A stretch of 64,000 nucleotides of DNA from Haloplanus sp. GDY1 (GCF_023703775.1 NZ_CP098514.1:124001-188000), one strand, 5' to 3'; positions 1 to 8,565 are shown, counted from the first letter of the stretch. Numbers and translations: made by a program. Notes: generated by a model from the sequence alone, not told the origin.

Positions 1-1
1 C

Positions 2-805
2 GACCTCTACCCCGACCGCGTCGGGCAGATGGCCGGGGTCCACGGGACGGCGGCGCAGACCGCGGCCGTCGTCGCGCCGACGCTCACCGTCGCCCTCGTC
101 GCCGCCGAATCGTGGCGGGCCGTCTTCTGGCTGCTCGCGGCGGTCGGCGCGACGTTCTCGCTCCTGTTTCTCGTCGTCTCCCGGCGGCGGGACGGCGGGG
201 TTCCCCGCGGCGCCGACCACGACTTCCTCGCGGCGCTGGCCCACTGGCGGGTCATCCTCGCGGCCGTCGTGATGGTCGGCGGCGCCGGCTTCGTCTGGCA
301 GGGCGTGTTCAACTTCTACGTCACGTATCTCGTCACGACCAAGGGGATGGTCGCCGGGCGCGCCGGGACGCTCCTGACGGTGGCCTTCGCGGCCGGGCTG
401 CCGGCGTTCTGGCTGGGCGGCAGCCTCGCCGACCGGCTCCCACACGTGCCCTACATCCTGGCGCTCGGGGCGGGCGTCGCCGCGGGCGTCGCGGCGCTGA
501 CCGTCGCCGGGTCGCTCCCCGCCCTCGTCGCGGTGAGCGTCGCGCTCGGCCTCGTCGCCCACAGCCTCTTTCCCGCCCTCGACGCCTACGTCCTCGGGAC
601 GGTGCCCGACAACCGCGGGAGCGCCTACGCCGTCTACGGCGGCCTCGCGCTCCTCGTGCAGGCCACCGGGAGCGGCGCGGTCGGACTGCTGGGCGAGATC
701 TACCCCTTCGACGCCATCTTCCGGGGGTTCGCCCTGGGCCTCCTCGCGCTCCTCGCGCTCCTCGCGGCCCTGTATCTGCGCGGTGCCTTCCCCACCGCCG
801 AGTGA
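2..805 (+). CDS. MFS transporter, C-terminal part (5' truncated by window edge)
   Basis: The reading frame is open from the window edge to a TGA at 803-805, so the N-terminal half lies outside. The visible 267 residues are almost entirely hydrophobic helices separated by short charged loops (for example SRRRDGG and GGSLADRLPH), the pattern of the second half of a 12-helix major facilitator permease. The GGSLADRLPHVPY stretch resembles the loop motif conserved between helices 8 and 9 of MFS carriers. The substrate cannot be judged. An internal ATG at 29 is not a credible start because the hydrophobic frame is already open before it. It is followed by a regulator gene on the same strand after about 70 bases. 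Confidence 0.75.
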   Translation, partial: DLYPDRVGQMAGVHGTAAQTAAVVAPTLTVALVAAESWRAVFWLLAAVGATFSLLFLVVSRRRDGGVPRGADHDFLAALAHWRVILAAVVMVGGAGFVWQGVFNFYVTYLVTTKGMVAGRAGTLLTVAFAAGLPAFWLGGSLADRLPHVPYILALGAGVAAGVAALTVAGSLPALVAVSVALGLVAHSLFPALDAYVLGTVPDNRGSAYAVYGGLALLVQATGSGAVGLLGEIYPFDAIFRGFALGLLALLALLAALYLRGAFPTAE

Positions 806-875
806 AGTATCAACTAGGTTACTGAATGAGATTCTGGCGAAGGATTTTTACCCTGGATTGGTAACTCACGGCGTG

Positions 876-1484
876 ATGTCAGGGCTGTTACCGTCACAGT
901 TGGAGGGGGACGTGAGCGCGGAGGGGGACGGTGAACTCCGCGTCCTGTCCCTGACGGACGACGACGCCGAGGACCTCATCGGTTCGATCTCCTCGGAGAC
1001 GGCCCGTTCGATCCTGACCGCCCTGGAGGATCGCCCCGCGACGGCGTCGGAACTCGCGGAGTCGGTGTCGACGTCCCTCCAGAACGTCCGTCACCACCTC
1101 GGCAACCTCGAAGAGGCCGGGCTGGTCGAAGTCGCGGACACGCGCTACTCGGTGAAGGGACGCGAGATGAAGGTGTACGCCCCGACGCAGGACTCGCTCG
1201 TCGTCTGCGTGGGGTCGGACGCCGACAAGGAGCGCTTCCTCGACTCGCTGGATCGGCTCGTGGGCGTCCTCGCCGTCCTCGCGGTGGGGGCGTTCGCGGT
1301 CCAGCGGGCGTTCGGCGCCGGCGTCGTCGACCTCGGCGGCCCCGGGACCGCGCCCCGCGTCGGCGACGGCGTCGGGAACGCGACGGGGCCCCTGCTGGGG
1401 CTGCTTCCCCCCGGCCTCGCCTTCCTCGCGGGCGGGCTCCTGATCGTCGCGACCCTCGTCGTCTGGGACTACTACGCCCGCTGA
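876..1484 (+). CDS. Winged-helix (ArsR-like) regulator with C-terminal membrane segments
   Basis: A 202-residue protein. Residues about 25-100 form a winged helix-turn-helix of the ArsR type: an ARSILTALEDRPATASELA helix pair, then SLQNVRHHLGNLEEAGLVEV as recognition helix and wing. Two hydrophobic segments follow (about 128-145 and 175-198), so the DNA-binding domain is probably tethered to the inner face of the membrane. I chose ATG 876 over the longer frame from 783 because the upstream codons overlap the permease end and a T-rich box (844-849) lies about 28 bases before 876, as expected for a leaderless archaeal gene. The target and signal are unknown. The secreted protease-like gene starts 6 bases after its stop. 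Confidence 0.75.
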   Translation: MSGLLPSQLEGDVSAEGDGELRVLSLTDDDAEDLIGSISSETARSILTALEDRPATASELAESVSTSLQNVRHHLGNLEEAGLVEVADTRYSVKGREMKVYAPTQDSLVVCVGSDADKERFLDSLDRLVGVLAVLAVGAFAVQRAFGAGVVDLGGPGTAPRVGDGVGNATGPLLGLLPPGLAFLAGGLLIVATLVVWDYYAR

Positions 1485-1490
1485 TCCGCC

Positions 1491-3137
1491 ATGTTCGACG
1501 CCCCCCGCGCACGCGTCGCCCTCCTCACGCTCGTCGTCGTTCTCGCGGCCGTCCAGCCGGTACCGGCGGGTGCGACCGACACGCCGCCGGCGACCGCGGC
1601 CACGGACGGCGGCGGGGAGGTCGGCACGACCATCGGCTCCGCGGTCCAGCGACACCCGTCGGGCGCCGGCGCGACGGCCGATGCGCTCCGGTCGGTCCGG
1701 GCCGACGCGGTCCACGCTCGCGGCCTCACGGGCTCCGGCGTCGACGTGGGCGTCATCGGCCGCGGCTTCGACGCGAGCAACGGGGTGATCGCACCCCACG
1801 TAGTCGAGCGACGGCGGATCGGCGGCCCGGCGGGGGCGACGGCTCACGACACCGCCGTCGCCGAGGTGGTCTCGGAGACGGCCCCCTCCGCGAACCTCTA
1901 CCTCGTCGGCGTGGGCCGGACGCCGACGCCGGCGGAGTACGCCCGGGCCGTCGAGTGGCTGACCGACCGCGGGGTCGACGTCGTCGTCGACTCCGGGAGC
2001 TACTTCCCGAGCGTCGCGGGCGACGGGAGTCGGATCACCGCCGCGGCGGAGCGGGCGACCGACGAGGGCGTGGTGTTCGTCACCTCCGCGGGGAACTACG
2101 CCAACCGTCACTGGGCGGGCGAGGGGGCCGTCGACGGCTGGGTCACCTTCGCCGAGGACGACGCGGCGAACCACCTCGCCGACGGCGACCCCATCCGGGG
2201 CCGCGTCGTCGCCCGCCTGCGCTGGCAGTCGAGCGCCGACTACGACCTCTATCTCTATCGCAACCTCCCGAACGCGCCCGACCGCGTCGTCGCGAAGTCG
2301 GCGGCCGACGAGAGCGGCCCGGGACTGACCGTCGAGGGCGTCGACGTGGCCGTCCCGCGCGGCCGGTACTACCTCGCCGTCTACGCCGACGACGTGGCCG
2401 ACGACTCCCCCCTCCGGCCGGCCCGGATCCAGGTGTTCGCCGCGCGCCACGAACTCGAACACGCCACCGCCCACGGGAGCATGGTCGCGCCGGCGACGGG
2501 CGACCGCGTCGTGGCCGTCGGCGCGGCCGCGGACGGCGAACTCGCCGGCTACAGTTCCCGCTCCGCGAACGGCACCGTCGACCTGGTCGCGCCGGGGGAC
2601 GCCCGGACGCGCGCCGCGTCCGACCTCGTCGGCACCTCGGCCGCCGCCCCCTACGTCGCCGGCACCGCGGCGCTCATGGAGTCCGCCGGCCGCGACCCCT
2701 CGCCGGAGCGCGTCGAGACCATCCTCGAACGCACCGCCGACGGCGAGGGCGACTCGCTGGACGCCCTCGCGGCCGTCGAGGCGGCGAGCGACGACGCGAC
2801 CGGCGGGACGGCCGCCGGCGACCCGGCGACCGACGACCGCTCGGTCGACGCCGGCGTGACGGACGGGCGGACGGCCGACGACCGGTCGACGCGTGACCGC
2901 TCGGCCGACGGCAACGCCACCCGCTCGGGCGGCCGCGACGACGGCTCGCGACCCGTCGGCGCCGACGGGGACGGCCGCTCCCGGGACGGCGTGAGCGACC
3001 GGAACGGTGAGGACGACCGGGACCGAACGGAACGACGGGACGATGGCCAGGCTGACGACCCGCGTCGCGCCGGCGGCTCCGGCGAGGCCGGCGACTCCGA
3101 GCGCGACGACCGGTCGGCCCGGCGGGACCGGGCCTGA
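1491..3137 (+). CDS. Secreted subtilisin-like (S8 family) protein with substituted catalytic Asp
   Basis: A 548-residue protein with a Sec-type signal peptide (about 1-28, ending PAGA) and a subtilisin fold. The oxyanion Asn is N202 (SAGN), the catalytic Ser is S383 (GTSAAAPYVAG), and H119 lies in AHDTAVAE, where family members have a GHGT motif. The strand that should carry the catalytic Asp (V-I-D-T-G) reads VGVIGRGF, with Gly90 at the Asp position. The only nearby acid is D94. Residues about 240-320 form an inserted beta-rich domain (YDLYLYRN), like pre-peptidase C-terminal modules. Residues 430-548 are a disordered Asp/Arg/Gly tail. It may be a binding protein or pseudo-protease rather than an active protease. 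It lies 6 bases after the membrane-anchored regulator gene and is probably co-transcribed with it. Confidence 0.8.
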   Translation: MFDAPRARVALLTLVVVLAAVQPVPAGATDTPPATAATDGGGEVGTTIGSAVQRHPSGAGATADALRSVRADAVHARGLTGSGVDVGVIGRGFDASNGVIAPHVVERRRIGGPAGATAHDTAVAEVVSETAPSANLYLVGVGRTPTPAEYARAVEWLTDRGVDVVVDSGSYFPSVAGDGSRITAAAERATDEGVVFVTSAGNYANRHWAGEGAVDGWVTFAEDDAANHLADGDPIRGRVVARLRWQSSADYDLYLYRNLPNAPDRVVAKSAADESGPGLTVEGVDVAVPRGRYYLAVYADDVADDSPLRPARIQVFAARHELEHATAHGSMVAPATGDRVVAVGAAADGELAGYSSRSANGTVDLVAPGDARTRAASDLVGTSAAAPYVAGTAALMESAGRDPSPERVETILERTADGEGDSLDALAAVEAASDDATGGTAAGDPATDDRSVDAGVTDGRTADDRSTRDRSADGNATRSGGRDDGSRPVGADGDGRSRDGVSDRNGEDDRDRTERRDDGQADDPRRAGGSGEAGDSERDDRSARRDRA

Positions 3138-3179
3138 CGCCGTGGCCCGACGGTCGCCGCGTCGGCCCGGAGGGGTTCC

Positions 3180-3569
3180 GTGACCCCGGACGTCACCGAG
3201 TCGCGGATCGAGGAGTACTGGGACTGGATCGCCGTCGCGCTCTTCCTCCTGCTGACGGTCGACCTGCTGACGACGCTCGCGGCGGCACGGCTCGTCGGCC
3301 GCGGCGCCGAGAGCAACCCGCTGATGCGGTGGCTCGTCGGCCGGTCCACGCTCGTCGTGATCGGCGCCCACCTCGCCGTCGTGGTGGTCGTCACCGGCTT
3401 CTTCCGCCTCCTCCTCGACCGGTTGCGGCTGACGCCGCCGCCCGCGGACCACTACTTCGCGCTCCTGATCGAGGGGTGGCTGGGCGTCCTCGTCGCCGTC
3501 GGCCTGGCCGTCTTCGCCAACAACCTCGCGGTGATCGTGCTGGGGCGAGGGCTGTTCGGACCCCCGTAG
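3180..3569 (+). CDS. Small integral membrane protein, DUF5658-like
   Basis: A 129-residue protein with a GTG start and three to four predicted membrane helices (about 17-35, 57-78, 92-120). The TVDLLTTLAAA...ESNPLMRWLV arrangement (a polar helix with Asp, then E-x-N-P-x-M) matches my memory of the DUF5658 family, which is common in archaea and has no known function. No enzymatic motif is visible. It lies 42 bases after the subtilisin-like gene on the same strand. The family assignment is from recall of the motif and a profile search would settle it. Confidence 0.65.
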   Translation: MTPDVTESRIEEYWDWIAVALFLLLTVDLLTTLAAARLVGRGAESNPLMRWLVGRSTLVVIGAHLAVVVVVTGFFRLLLDRLRLTPPPADHYFALLIEGWLGVLVAVGLAVFANNLAVIVLGRGLFGPP

Positions 3570-3657
3570 TCGCGGCCGCCGGGCGACGACTCACCGATCC
3601 GGGAGTGTGAACGTGTCGTCGGCCCCGGATCCCGGCCGTGGCGACGCGGGCGGCTAT

Positions 3658-4119
3658 TCACGGGGTCGCGTCTCCCTCGCGGACGTAGTCGACGGACGCC
3701 CGGACGAGGGAGCCGACGGCGAACCCGGCCGTTCCGAAGACGAGCGCCCCGGCGGCGGCGACGGCGAGACCGGTCGGGTCGAACAGGAACGAGAGCCGTC
3801 CGGGGAGACCGTGGCTGGACAGGCCGAGCAGTGCCCACTCGGCGTCGAACCCGAGGTAGGCTGCGAACGGCGCGACCCACGCAGCGACGAGTCCGCCGTT
3901 CCGATACCCGACGCCGGCAGCGACGACGATGCCGAGGGCAGTCGCGTCACCGGGAAGCAACACGACCCCGCCCGCGACGGCGAACACGCCGGTCGCGTAC
4001 GCGGCGAACGTGCCGAGGAAGACGGCGGCAGCGCCGACGACCTCGAGGGTGCGGTCGACCTGCTCGCCGAGGAGTAGCCGGCGGAGAATCGCGCGAGTCG
4101 CGTCGTGGGAGTCGATCAT
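3658..4119 (-). CDS. Orphan polytopic membrane protein
   Basis: A 153-residue protein beginning MIDSHDATRAILRRLL. The ATG at 4117-4119 is chosen because residues upstream in this frame are Arg-rich shadow sequence. About four hydrophobic segments (residues 28-50, 54-72, 76-92, 112-135) separate short loops, with a basic N-terminus on the cytoplasmic side. I see no motif I recognise. It lies just downstream (15 bases) of the beta-propeller lipoprotein gene on the same strand, so the two may be co-transcribed. Confidence 0.6.
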   Translation of the reverse strand: MIDSHDATRAILRRLLLGEQVDRTLEVVGAAAVFLGTFAAYATGVFAVAGGVVLLPGDATALGIVVAAGVGYRNGGLVAAWVAPFAAYLGFDAEWALLGLSSHGLPGRLSFLFDPTGLAVAAAGALVFGTAGFAVGSLVRASVDYVREGDATP

Positions 4120-4133
4120 CGGTCGGTGTGCCC

Positions 4134-5186
4134 TCAGCGCTCGATGGCGAACAGCCGTTCGTTGTTCGCCGCGTAGAGGGCGTCGTCGCCGGCGACGACC
4201 GTTCCGACGGTGCTGTTCGTCTCCAGTTGCCACCGGTGCTCGCCGGCCCGCGAGAACGCGTAGATCCGGTCGTCGTTCGAGCCGGCGTACACCGCGTCGT
4301 CGGTCACCGCCGGCTGGTAGACGGTGCTGTTCTCGTCGGCGTACGACCAGCGCTCGGCGCCGTCCGACCGATCGAGCGCGACGAGCGTCCCGTGGTCGCG
4401 CCCGCTACAGCCGAGATACACCGCGTCCCCGTCGACGACGGGTCGGGTCCCCCGCTTCGGCGACGGCGTGTCGACCGCCCACCGGACGGAGCCGTCGGCG
4501 CGGTTCAGCGCGATCAGCCGTCCCGCCCGACCCGGCTCCGTCGACGTGGCCACGTACACCGTCTCCCCTTCGACCGTGGGGCTCCGGGTCTCGGCGTCGG
4601 TCCGATACCGCCACCGACGCTCGCCGTCGGTATCGAACGCCGTGACGACGCCGTCGACGCGGTTGGTGAAGACGACGCCGTCGGCCGTCGCGGCCGGCGT
4701 CGTGAGGCGCTCGCCGCCGGTGTCGACGCGCCAGTCCACCGTGCCGGCCTCGGCGTCGACGGCGAGCAGGTCGTCGGCGTTCGCGTACACCCGCCCGTCG
4801 CCGACGGCGACGCCCCCCCTGAGCGGCGACCCGACGAACCACGCCCGCTCGCCGCCCGGCCGCCGAAGCGCCCGGAGGCCGTCACAGCCCGGGACGTAGA
4901 CCCGGCCGTCGTCGACGGCGATGTCGCTCCGCAGGCAGAGCCGGCGGTCGAACTCGCTCTCGCTGTACTCGGCCGTCCACTGCGTGCCTCCGTCGGCCGG
5001 CGACAGGGCGTACAGCGTCAGGCGATCCATCGCGTAGAGGACGCCGCCGTCGAGGAGGGGCGTGCCGCGGATGCTCCGCCGCCAGCGGATCCGATCCGAC
5101 GAGGGTCCGGACGACCCGATGCAACCGGCGCCGACGCCGGCGAAGACGCTCCCGACGGCCTGGAGGGTGGTTCTGCGGGAGACCAT
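4134..5186 (-). CDS. Tat-exported PQQ-type beta-propeller lipoprotein
   Basis: A 350-residue protein. The N-terminus MVSRRTTLQAVGSVFAGVGAGC has a twin-arginine motif followed by a hydrophobic core and a lipobox Cys, so it is probably exported folded by Tat and anchored by a lipid. The rest consists of about seven repeats, each with a strand such as GRVYVP, GVVFTN, DAVYLG or DAVYAG followed by a W-containing strand (VDWRVDT, RRWRYRT, VRWAVDT, ERWSYAD). This is the blade signature of PQQ-like/BamB quinoprotein propellers. No dehydrogenase cofactor residues are evident, so a scaffold or binding role is likelier than an enzyme. Codons upstream of 5186 look like out-of-frame sequence, so the Tat start is preferred. 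Confidence 0.8.
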   Translation of the reverse strand: MVSRRTTLQAVGSVFAGVGAGCIGSSGPSSDRIRWRRSIRGTPLLDGGVLYAMDRLTLYALSPADGGTQWTAEYSESEFDRRLCLRSDIAVDDGRVYVPGCDGLRALRRPGGERAWFVGSPLRGGVAVGDGRVYANADDLLAVDAEAGTVDWRVDTGGERLTTPAATADGVVFTNRVDGVVTAFDTDGERRWRYRTDAETRSPTVEGETVYVATSTEPGRAGRLIALNRADGSVRWAVDTPSPKRGTRPVVDGDAVYLGCSGRDHGTLVALDRSDGAERWSYADENSTVYQPAVTDDAVYAGSNDDRIYAFSRAGEHRWQLETNSTVGTVVAGDDALYAANNERLFAIER

Positions 5187-5245
5187 GGTCCGGAGATGTG
5201 TTCCGCCGGAAAAGAACGTTGCTGTCGGTCGCTCTCTCGGAGACG

Positions 5246-5644
5246 TCACTCCCGGGCGTCGTCGGTGTTGAGCCTGTAGTAGGTGGTCGTCCCGTCGCCC
5301 GTCTCGACTTCCTTCTCCGCGACGGTTCCCTCGGCCACCAGTTCGTCGAGCGCCTCGTCGACGTCGTCGATCAGCATGCCGCTGGCGACGACGTCGCCCG
5401 CCAGATCCACCAGTTCGTCCTGAATCTCGGTCAGCACCTCGCGGATCGTCTCGGGGCGGGCGTCGTTGCCGAAGTCGACGCCGCGGACGATTTCGGTGCG
5501 CGTGTACGCGTTGTCGACGTTCTCCGAGAGGAACGCGACGATCAACTCCTTCTCGTCCTCGTAGTCGCCGACGGGAGTGGTCCCCGCGGCCGTCGCACTA
5601 TCCGCCCGGGACCCGTCGTCCCACTCGTCGTCGGAGATTGGCAT
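5246..5644 (-). CDS. Acidic haloarchaeal protein with a wing-like C-terminal domain
   Basis: A 132-residue acidic protein. Residues 1-30 are a disordered Asp/Ser/Gly tail. From about 35 it is helical (EKELIVAFLSEN...YTRTEIVRGVDF...ETIREVLTEIQDELVDLAGDV), ending with DELVAEGTVAEKEVETG and TTYYRLN, the strand-turn-strand pattern of a winged helix. It probably binds DNA or a protein partner, but no named family is recognised. The ATG at 5642-5644 (MPISDDEW) is preferred to an upstream in-frame start because the acidic haloarchaeal composition begins there. Confidence 0.6.
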   Translation of the reverse strand: MPISDDEWDDGSRADSATAAGTTPVGDYEDEKELIVAFLSENVDNAYTRTEIVRGVDFGNDARPETIREVLTEIQDELVDLAGDVVASGMLIDDVDEALDELVAEGTVAEKEVETGDGTTTYYRLNTDDARE

Positions 5645-5740
5645 GCACGTCGGTATCCGTCGTCGCCGTATCAACGTTTCTCCACGTCGCCCCGGGTGAG
5701 ACGTGGGCGCGAGCCGGGCCGTCGCGCCCGCGACACGCCG

Positions 5741-6610
5741 TCACCGTCGCAGCCGCGACGCGATCCGGTGTGCGACGTCGAGTCGGCGGAGGCCGTACTC
5801 GGCGCCCGCCACGGCGAGGAGGACGCCCAGGTAGAGGAACCAGCCACCGAAGTAGAGCGCGTGGGGATCCTCCACGCTCGCGGTGAACTCGGCGCTCGCG
5901 TCGACGAGGACGAACACCGAGAGCAGCGTCGCCGGGGCGACCAGCAGGTGCCGAACCAGGAGGTAGAGCGGAACCGCCGCGAGCAGCCACATGCCGACGG
6001 CACCGAACGGATACAGCACCCACCCGATCCCACCGGTGAGCGTCACTCCGAGGCGAGCGGCGAACCACACCATCACGGCGGCGTGGAGCAGTCCGCCCGC
6101 GGCGGCGACGGCGGCCGCGCGTCGCCGCGGGGCGGGCAGCGACGGCCGCGGGGCCGCGTCCGAAACCGACGGCAGGGGACGCCACGCACGCCGGACGACG
6201 TACTCGACGACCCCCAGAAACAGGAACCCGACCGTCCACACCGACGCGTTGGTCATGTAGCGGACGACGTAGAGTCCGTCTTCGACGACCGTGATACCCG
6301 TCGGCTCGGCGAGCCCTTCGAGTTCGGCGACGTCCCGGAAGGTGGGACCGGGGGGCGTGAGTTCCATCCCCAGGACGTAGCCCGTCGTGAGGACGAGCGC
6401 GACGGCGGGCGCGAGGAGGCCGTACCGGACCGCGAGATACGCCGGCAGCGCCGACACGACGACCAGCCCGCCGTACCGCCACCCGACCCCCACGAGCGAG
6501 TAGTTCGACGGGCCGACGGCGTAGCCGAGGTGACCGGCGACGGCGAGTAGCACCGCCGCGTGACTCAGGCCGAAGGCGAGACTGACGGCCACCGCTCGTC
6601 TGGAGGGCAT
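5741..6610 (-). CDS. Orphan polytopic membrane protein
   Basis: A 289-residue protein with about eight hydrophobic segments. It appears to be two similar halves: each begins with a helix ending in LSHAAVLLAVAGHLGYAVG or LLHAAVMVWFAARLGVTLTG, then two more helices, then a loop before a segment with an acidic residue followed by GGWFLYLGVL or MTNASVWTVGFL. This suggests an internal duplication. The loops contain VVEDGLYVVRYMTNAS (first half) and TASVEDPHALYFGGW (second half). No family is recognised. It is transcribed alone. Confidence 0.6.
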   Translation of the reverse strand: MPSRRAVAVSLAFGLSHAAVLLAVAGHLGYAVGPSNYSLVGVGWRYGGLVVVSALPAYLAVRYGLLAPAVALVLTTGYVLGMELTPPGPTFRDVAELEGLAEPTGITVVEDGLYVVRYMTNASVWTVGFLFLGVVEYVVRRAWRPLPSVSDAAPRPSLPAPRRRAAAVAAAGGLLHAAVMVWFAARLGVTLTGGIGWVLYPFGAVGMWLLAAVPLYLLVRHLLVAPATLLSVFVLVDASAEFTASVEDPHALYFGGWFLYLGVLLAVAGAEYGLRRLDVAHRIASRLRR

Positions 6611-6707
6611 ACGCCGAACGTGGCGGGCCGGCCCCTTTGTTGTCCCGGCGGGACGCCCCCGTGCCGGGCGGGCGACTCGTCACACCGGCTCGCCGCGACG
6701 CCGGGCG

Positions 6708-7649
6708 TCAGTCGGCCGTCGCCGATCCCTCGCCGTCGGGGTCCGGCCCGTCCGGGCTCCCGGCCCAGTAGTCCTCCAGCGGACCGTCGACACCGGTCAG
6801 TTGGATCCACGCCTGGGAGGTGATGCCGAGGATGAGTATCGAGACGACCGACGACTCGAGCGCCAGCGCCGTCTGACCGAGCAGGGCCACCGGTGACCGG
6901 AACGTCGCTTCCGGCACGAACTCCCCGATCAGCAGGCTGAATCCCAGGTTGATCCCGTAGGGGACGACGACCGCCGCTCCCAGTCGAAGCCGGTTCCCCG
7001 CGACGACGCGCCAACTCCGGACGAACGCCGTCGGAACCGTCGCGTCCCGGACGGCGAGTTCCTGCCCGACGAACGAGAAACTCAACTGGACGAACGCGAC
7101 GGGCAGCAGGACCACCACCAGCGCCGGGACGAAGAGAAGCGGCGTGTACGCCGATCCGGTGAGCGCCGTCCGCAGCGATTGCGGGAGCACGGCCACGACC
7201 GCTATCGTCCCGAGGAAGACGGCGATCACGCCGGCGAACGTCAGGGCGAAGATGGCGAGGAGTCTGAGCAGCGTGGCGACGAAGTATCGGAGCGTCGTCC
7301 ATCCGAGTCTGCGAAACACCAACAGCTCCGGGAGACGGTCGCGTCCGTCGTCGACGAGCGTGCGGACGGCGACGATCTGTATCGGGATCGTCAGCACGCC
7401 GCCGGTGATCCCACCGAGGAGCGCAGCGGTCGCCGACACCACCGTCGGGAGGGTCGTGCCGGGCGCCGGCGCCCCGGACGGTGCCGCGGCCCCGGCCATC
7501 CCGAGGGGAACGTACGTCGTCGCCAACACCCAGACGAACGCACTCTGGAGGACGCTCGCGACGAAGAGGGTCGTCATCAGGAGGGCACCGTTTCGCGTCA
7601 GGGCGCGTTCGAGACCGCCGGCGACGACCTGCCGAACGTGGAGACCCAT
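6708..7649 (-). CDS. Polytopic membrane protein of a haloarchaeal paralogous family
   Basis: A 313-residue protein with about six membrane helices in pairs. Two FVGQE/FVRSWRVV-type segments (SFVGQELAVRDATVPTAF, then VRSWRVVAGNRLRLG) are closely mirrored in the 8630-9397 gene (FYGQAIVVDGTTVIASF, KRSYRVVRANLLATVG), so the two are paralogues. I recall such proteins under DUF7847-type names but am not certain. The start MGLHVRQ (7647-7649) is preferred. The palindrome at 7692-7708 lies about 43 bases upstream, the same spacing as at its paralogue. It is probably a target of the neighbouring winged-helix regulator. Function unknown. Confidence 0.65.
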   Translation of the reverse strand: MGLHVRQVVAGGLERALTRNGALLMTTLFVASVLQSAFVWVLATTYVPLGMAGAAAPSGAPAPGTTLPTVVSATAALLGGITGGVLTIPIQIVAVRTLVDDGRDRLPELLVFRRLGWTTLRYFVATLLRLLAIFALTFAGVIAVFLGTIAVVAVLPQSLRTALTGSAYTPLLFVPALVVVLLPVAFVQLSFSFVGQELAVRDATVPTAFVRSWRVVAGNRLRLGAAVVVPYGINLGFSLLIGEFVPEATFRSPVALLGQTALALESSVVSILILGITSQAWIQLTGVDGPLEDYWAGSPDGPDPDGEGSATAD

Positions 7650-7691
7650 GGGCCGGGGTTCACCGCGTCGAGAGTTCAAACCCGCGGGTTC

Positions 7692-7708
7692 TTTTCCGGC
7701 TCGGAAAC
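7692..7708. promoter_or_regulatory. Palindromic operator, copy 1
   Basis: The sequence contains TTTCCG, three bases, then CGGAAA (7693-7707), a perfect inverted repeat. Its near edge is 44 bases upstream of the start of the membrane-protein gene that runs leftward from 7649. A weak TATA-like stretch lies between them. The same palindrome recurs at 7833-7847 and 9441-9455 at the same distance from two other starts, so it is read as a binding site for a dimeric regulator acting just upstream of the core promoter. Confidence 0.7.
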
Positions 7709-7831
7709 CGTCGCGCGGGTGGAACCGCGGGGGACGGACCGGTCCCGGAGGGCCGGAGCGAAGCGGGGGAGGTCGGGGCGGGGACCGGCACGCTGAGGGA
7801 GGGCAGCCGGACGGTAAAGCGCGGGTGTAGA

Positions 7832-7848
7832 CTTTCCGGCCCGGAAAA
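7832..7848. promoter_or_regulatory. Palindromic operator, copy 2 (regulator promoter)
   Basis: TTTCCG-n3-CGGAAA at 7833-7847. Its near edge is 43 bases before the GTG start of the winged-helix regulator at 7890. A good TATA-like box (TATTAATT, 7859-7866) sits between, about 27 bases before the start, which supports a leaderless transcript from 7890. The site suggests that the regulator controls its own gene. Confidence 0.72.
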
Positions 7849-7889
7849 CGAGTGGAGGGTATTAATTGGTCCGGGCTGAAGGCTCCGAC

Positions 7890-8237
7890 GTGAGTGAGGG
7901 TCCTTCCACCGAGGAACTATTCGCGCTCCTCGACGACGAGTATGCGCGGGCGATCCTCACTCGGACGAGTATCGAACCGATGTCCGCCAAAACCCTGAGC
8001 GACCGATGCGATGCCTCCCTGCCCACGATATACCGGCGCACCGAGCGCCTCGTCGACTGTGACCTGCTGGCCGAACGAACCGAAATCGGCGAGGACGGCC
8101 ACCACTACAGCGTCTTCGAGGCACGGCTCGACAGCCTCACCGTCGAACTGGACGAGGGTGACCTCTCGGTGACCGTCGAAGCGGAGGCGACCGAGGACCC
8201 GGCCGACCGCTTCACCGACCTCTGGGAGGGGATCTGA
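7890..8237 (+). CDS. Winged-helix transcriptional regulator (autoregulated local regulon)
   Basis: A 115-residue protein starting with GTG at 7890; the TTG at 7866 overlaps the TATA box and is unlikely. Residues about 10-75 form an ArsR/MarR-like winged helix: LLDDEYARAILTRT, SAKTLSDRCDASLPTIYRRTERLVDCDLL as the recognition helix, then the wing ERTEIGEDGHHYSVFEA. The C-terminal strand region (SLTVELDEGDLSVTVEAEA) may dimerise. Its stop is followed after one base by a small membrane-protein gene, a pairing I recall as common in haloarchaea. Palindromes before its own promoter and before two membrane-protein genes suggest it controls them, and their position upstream of TATA is more typical of activation. 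Confidence 0.8.
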   Translation: MSEGPSTEELFALLDDEYARAILTRTSIEPMSAKTLSDRCDASLPTIYRRTERLVDCDLLAERTEIGEDGHHYSVFEARLDSLTVELDEGDLSVTVEAEATEDPADRFTDLWEGI

Positions 8238-8238
8238 C

Positions 8239-8565
8239 GTGCTCCGAACCATCAGCACGGGACTGTACGTGAACTACCTCGCGTTGCTGGCGGTGACGCT
8301 TTTGGGTCTGGTGCTCGGCCTCGCCATCGTCTTCCAGGCCTACCGTGGGTACCGACGCAACCGGAGCCAGCCGATGCTGTGGCTCGCGGTGGGGTTGATC
8401 CTGCTCACGGTCGTCCCGTTCGTGGTGTCGCTGACGGTCGCGTCCGTCGGGACCGCGCTCCGCTTCGACCCGGTGGTCTACACCTACTACGCCCCGATTT
8501 TCAACAGACTCATCGAGGTCTCCGGGCTGGTCTGCATCCTCTACTCGCTCTATCGTCGACCCTGA
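8239..8565 (+). CDS. Small membrane protein partnered with the winged-helix regulator
   Basis: A 108-residue protein with a GTG start one base after the regulator stop, so it is almost certainly in the same operon and translationally coupled. Three hydrophobic helices are visible (about 13-33, 46-68, 90-105). The first is followed by a basic loop (AYRGYRRNRSQPMLW) and the protein ends YSLYRRP. The composition resembles haloarchaeal DUF7521-type proteins that sit beside winged-helix genes; this family name is from recall. It may act as the membrane signal input for the regulator. Confidence 0.7.
   Translation: MLRTISTGLYVNYLALLAVTLLGLVLGLAIVFQAYRGYRRNRSQPMLWLAVGLILLTVVPFVVSLTVASVGTALRFDPVVYTYYAPIFNRLIEVSGLVCILYSLYRRP

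Noticed and set aside
2790-3137. Simple tandem repeats of GACG/CGGC in the subtilisin tail
   Set aside because: They are imperfect and explained by the low-complexity Asp/Arg-rich tail in a GC-rich genome.
894-3452. 852-codon open frame on the minus strand
   Set aside because: It is antisense to the regulator and subtilisin-like genes and has a repetitive Arg/Gly/Val composition without domains, the usual shadow of GC-rich coding sequence.
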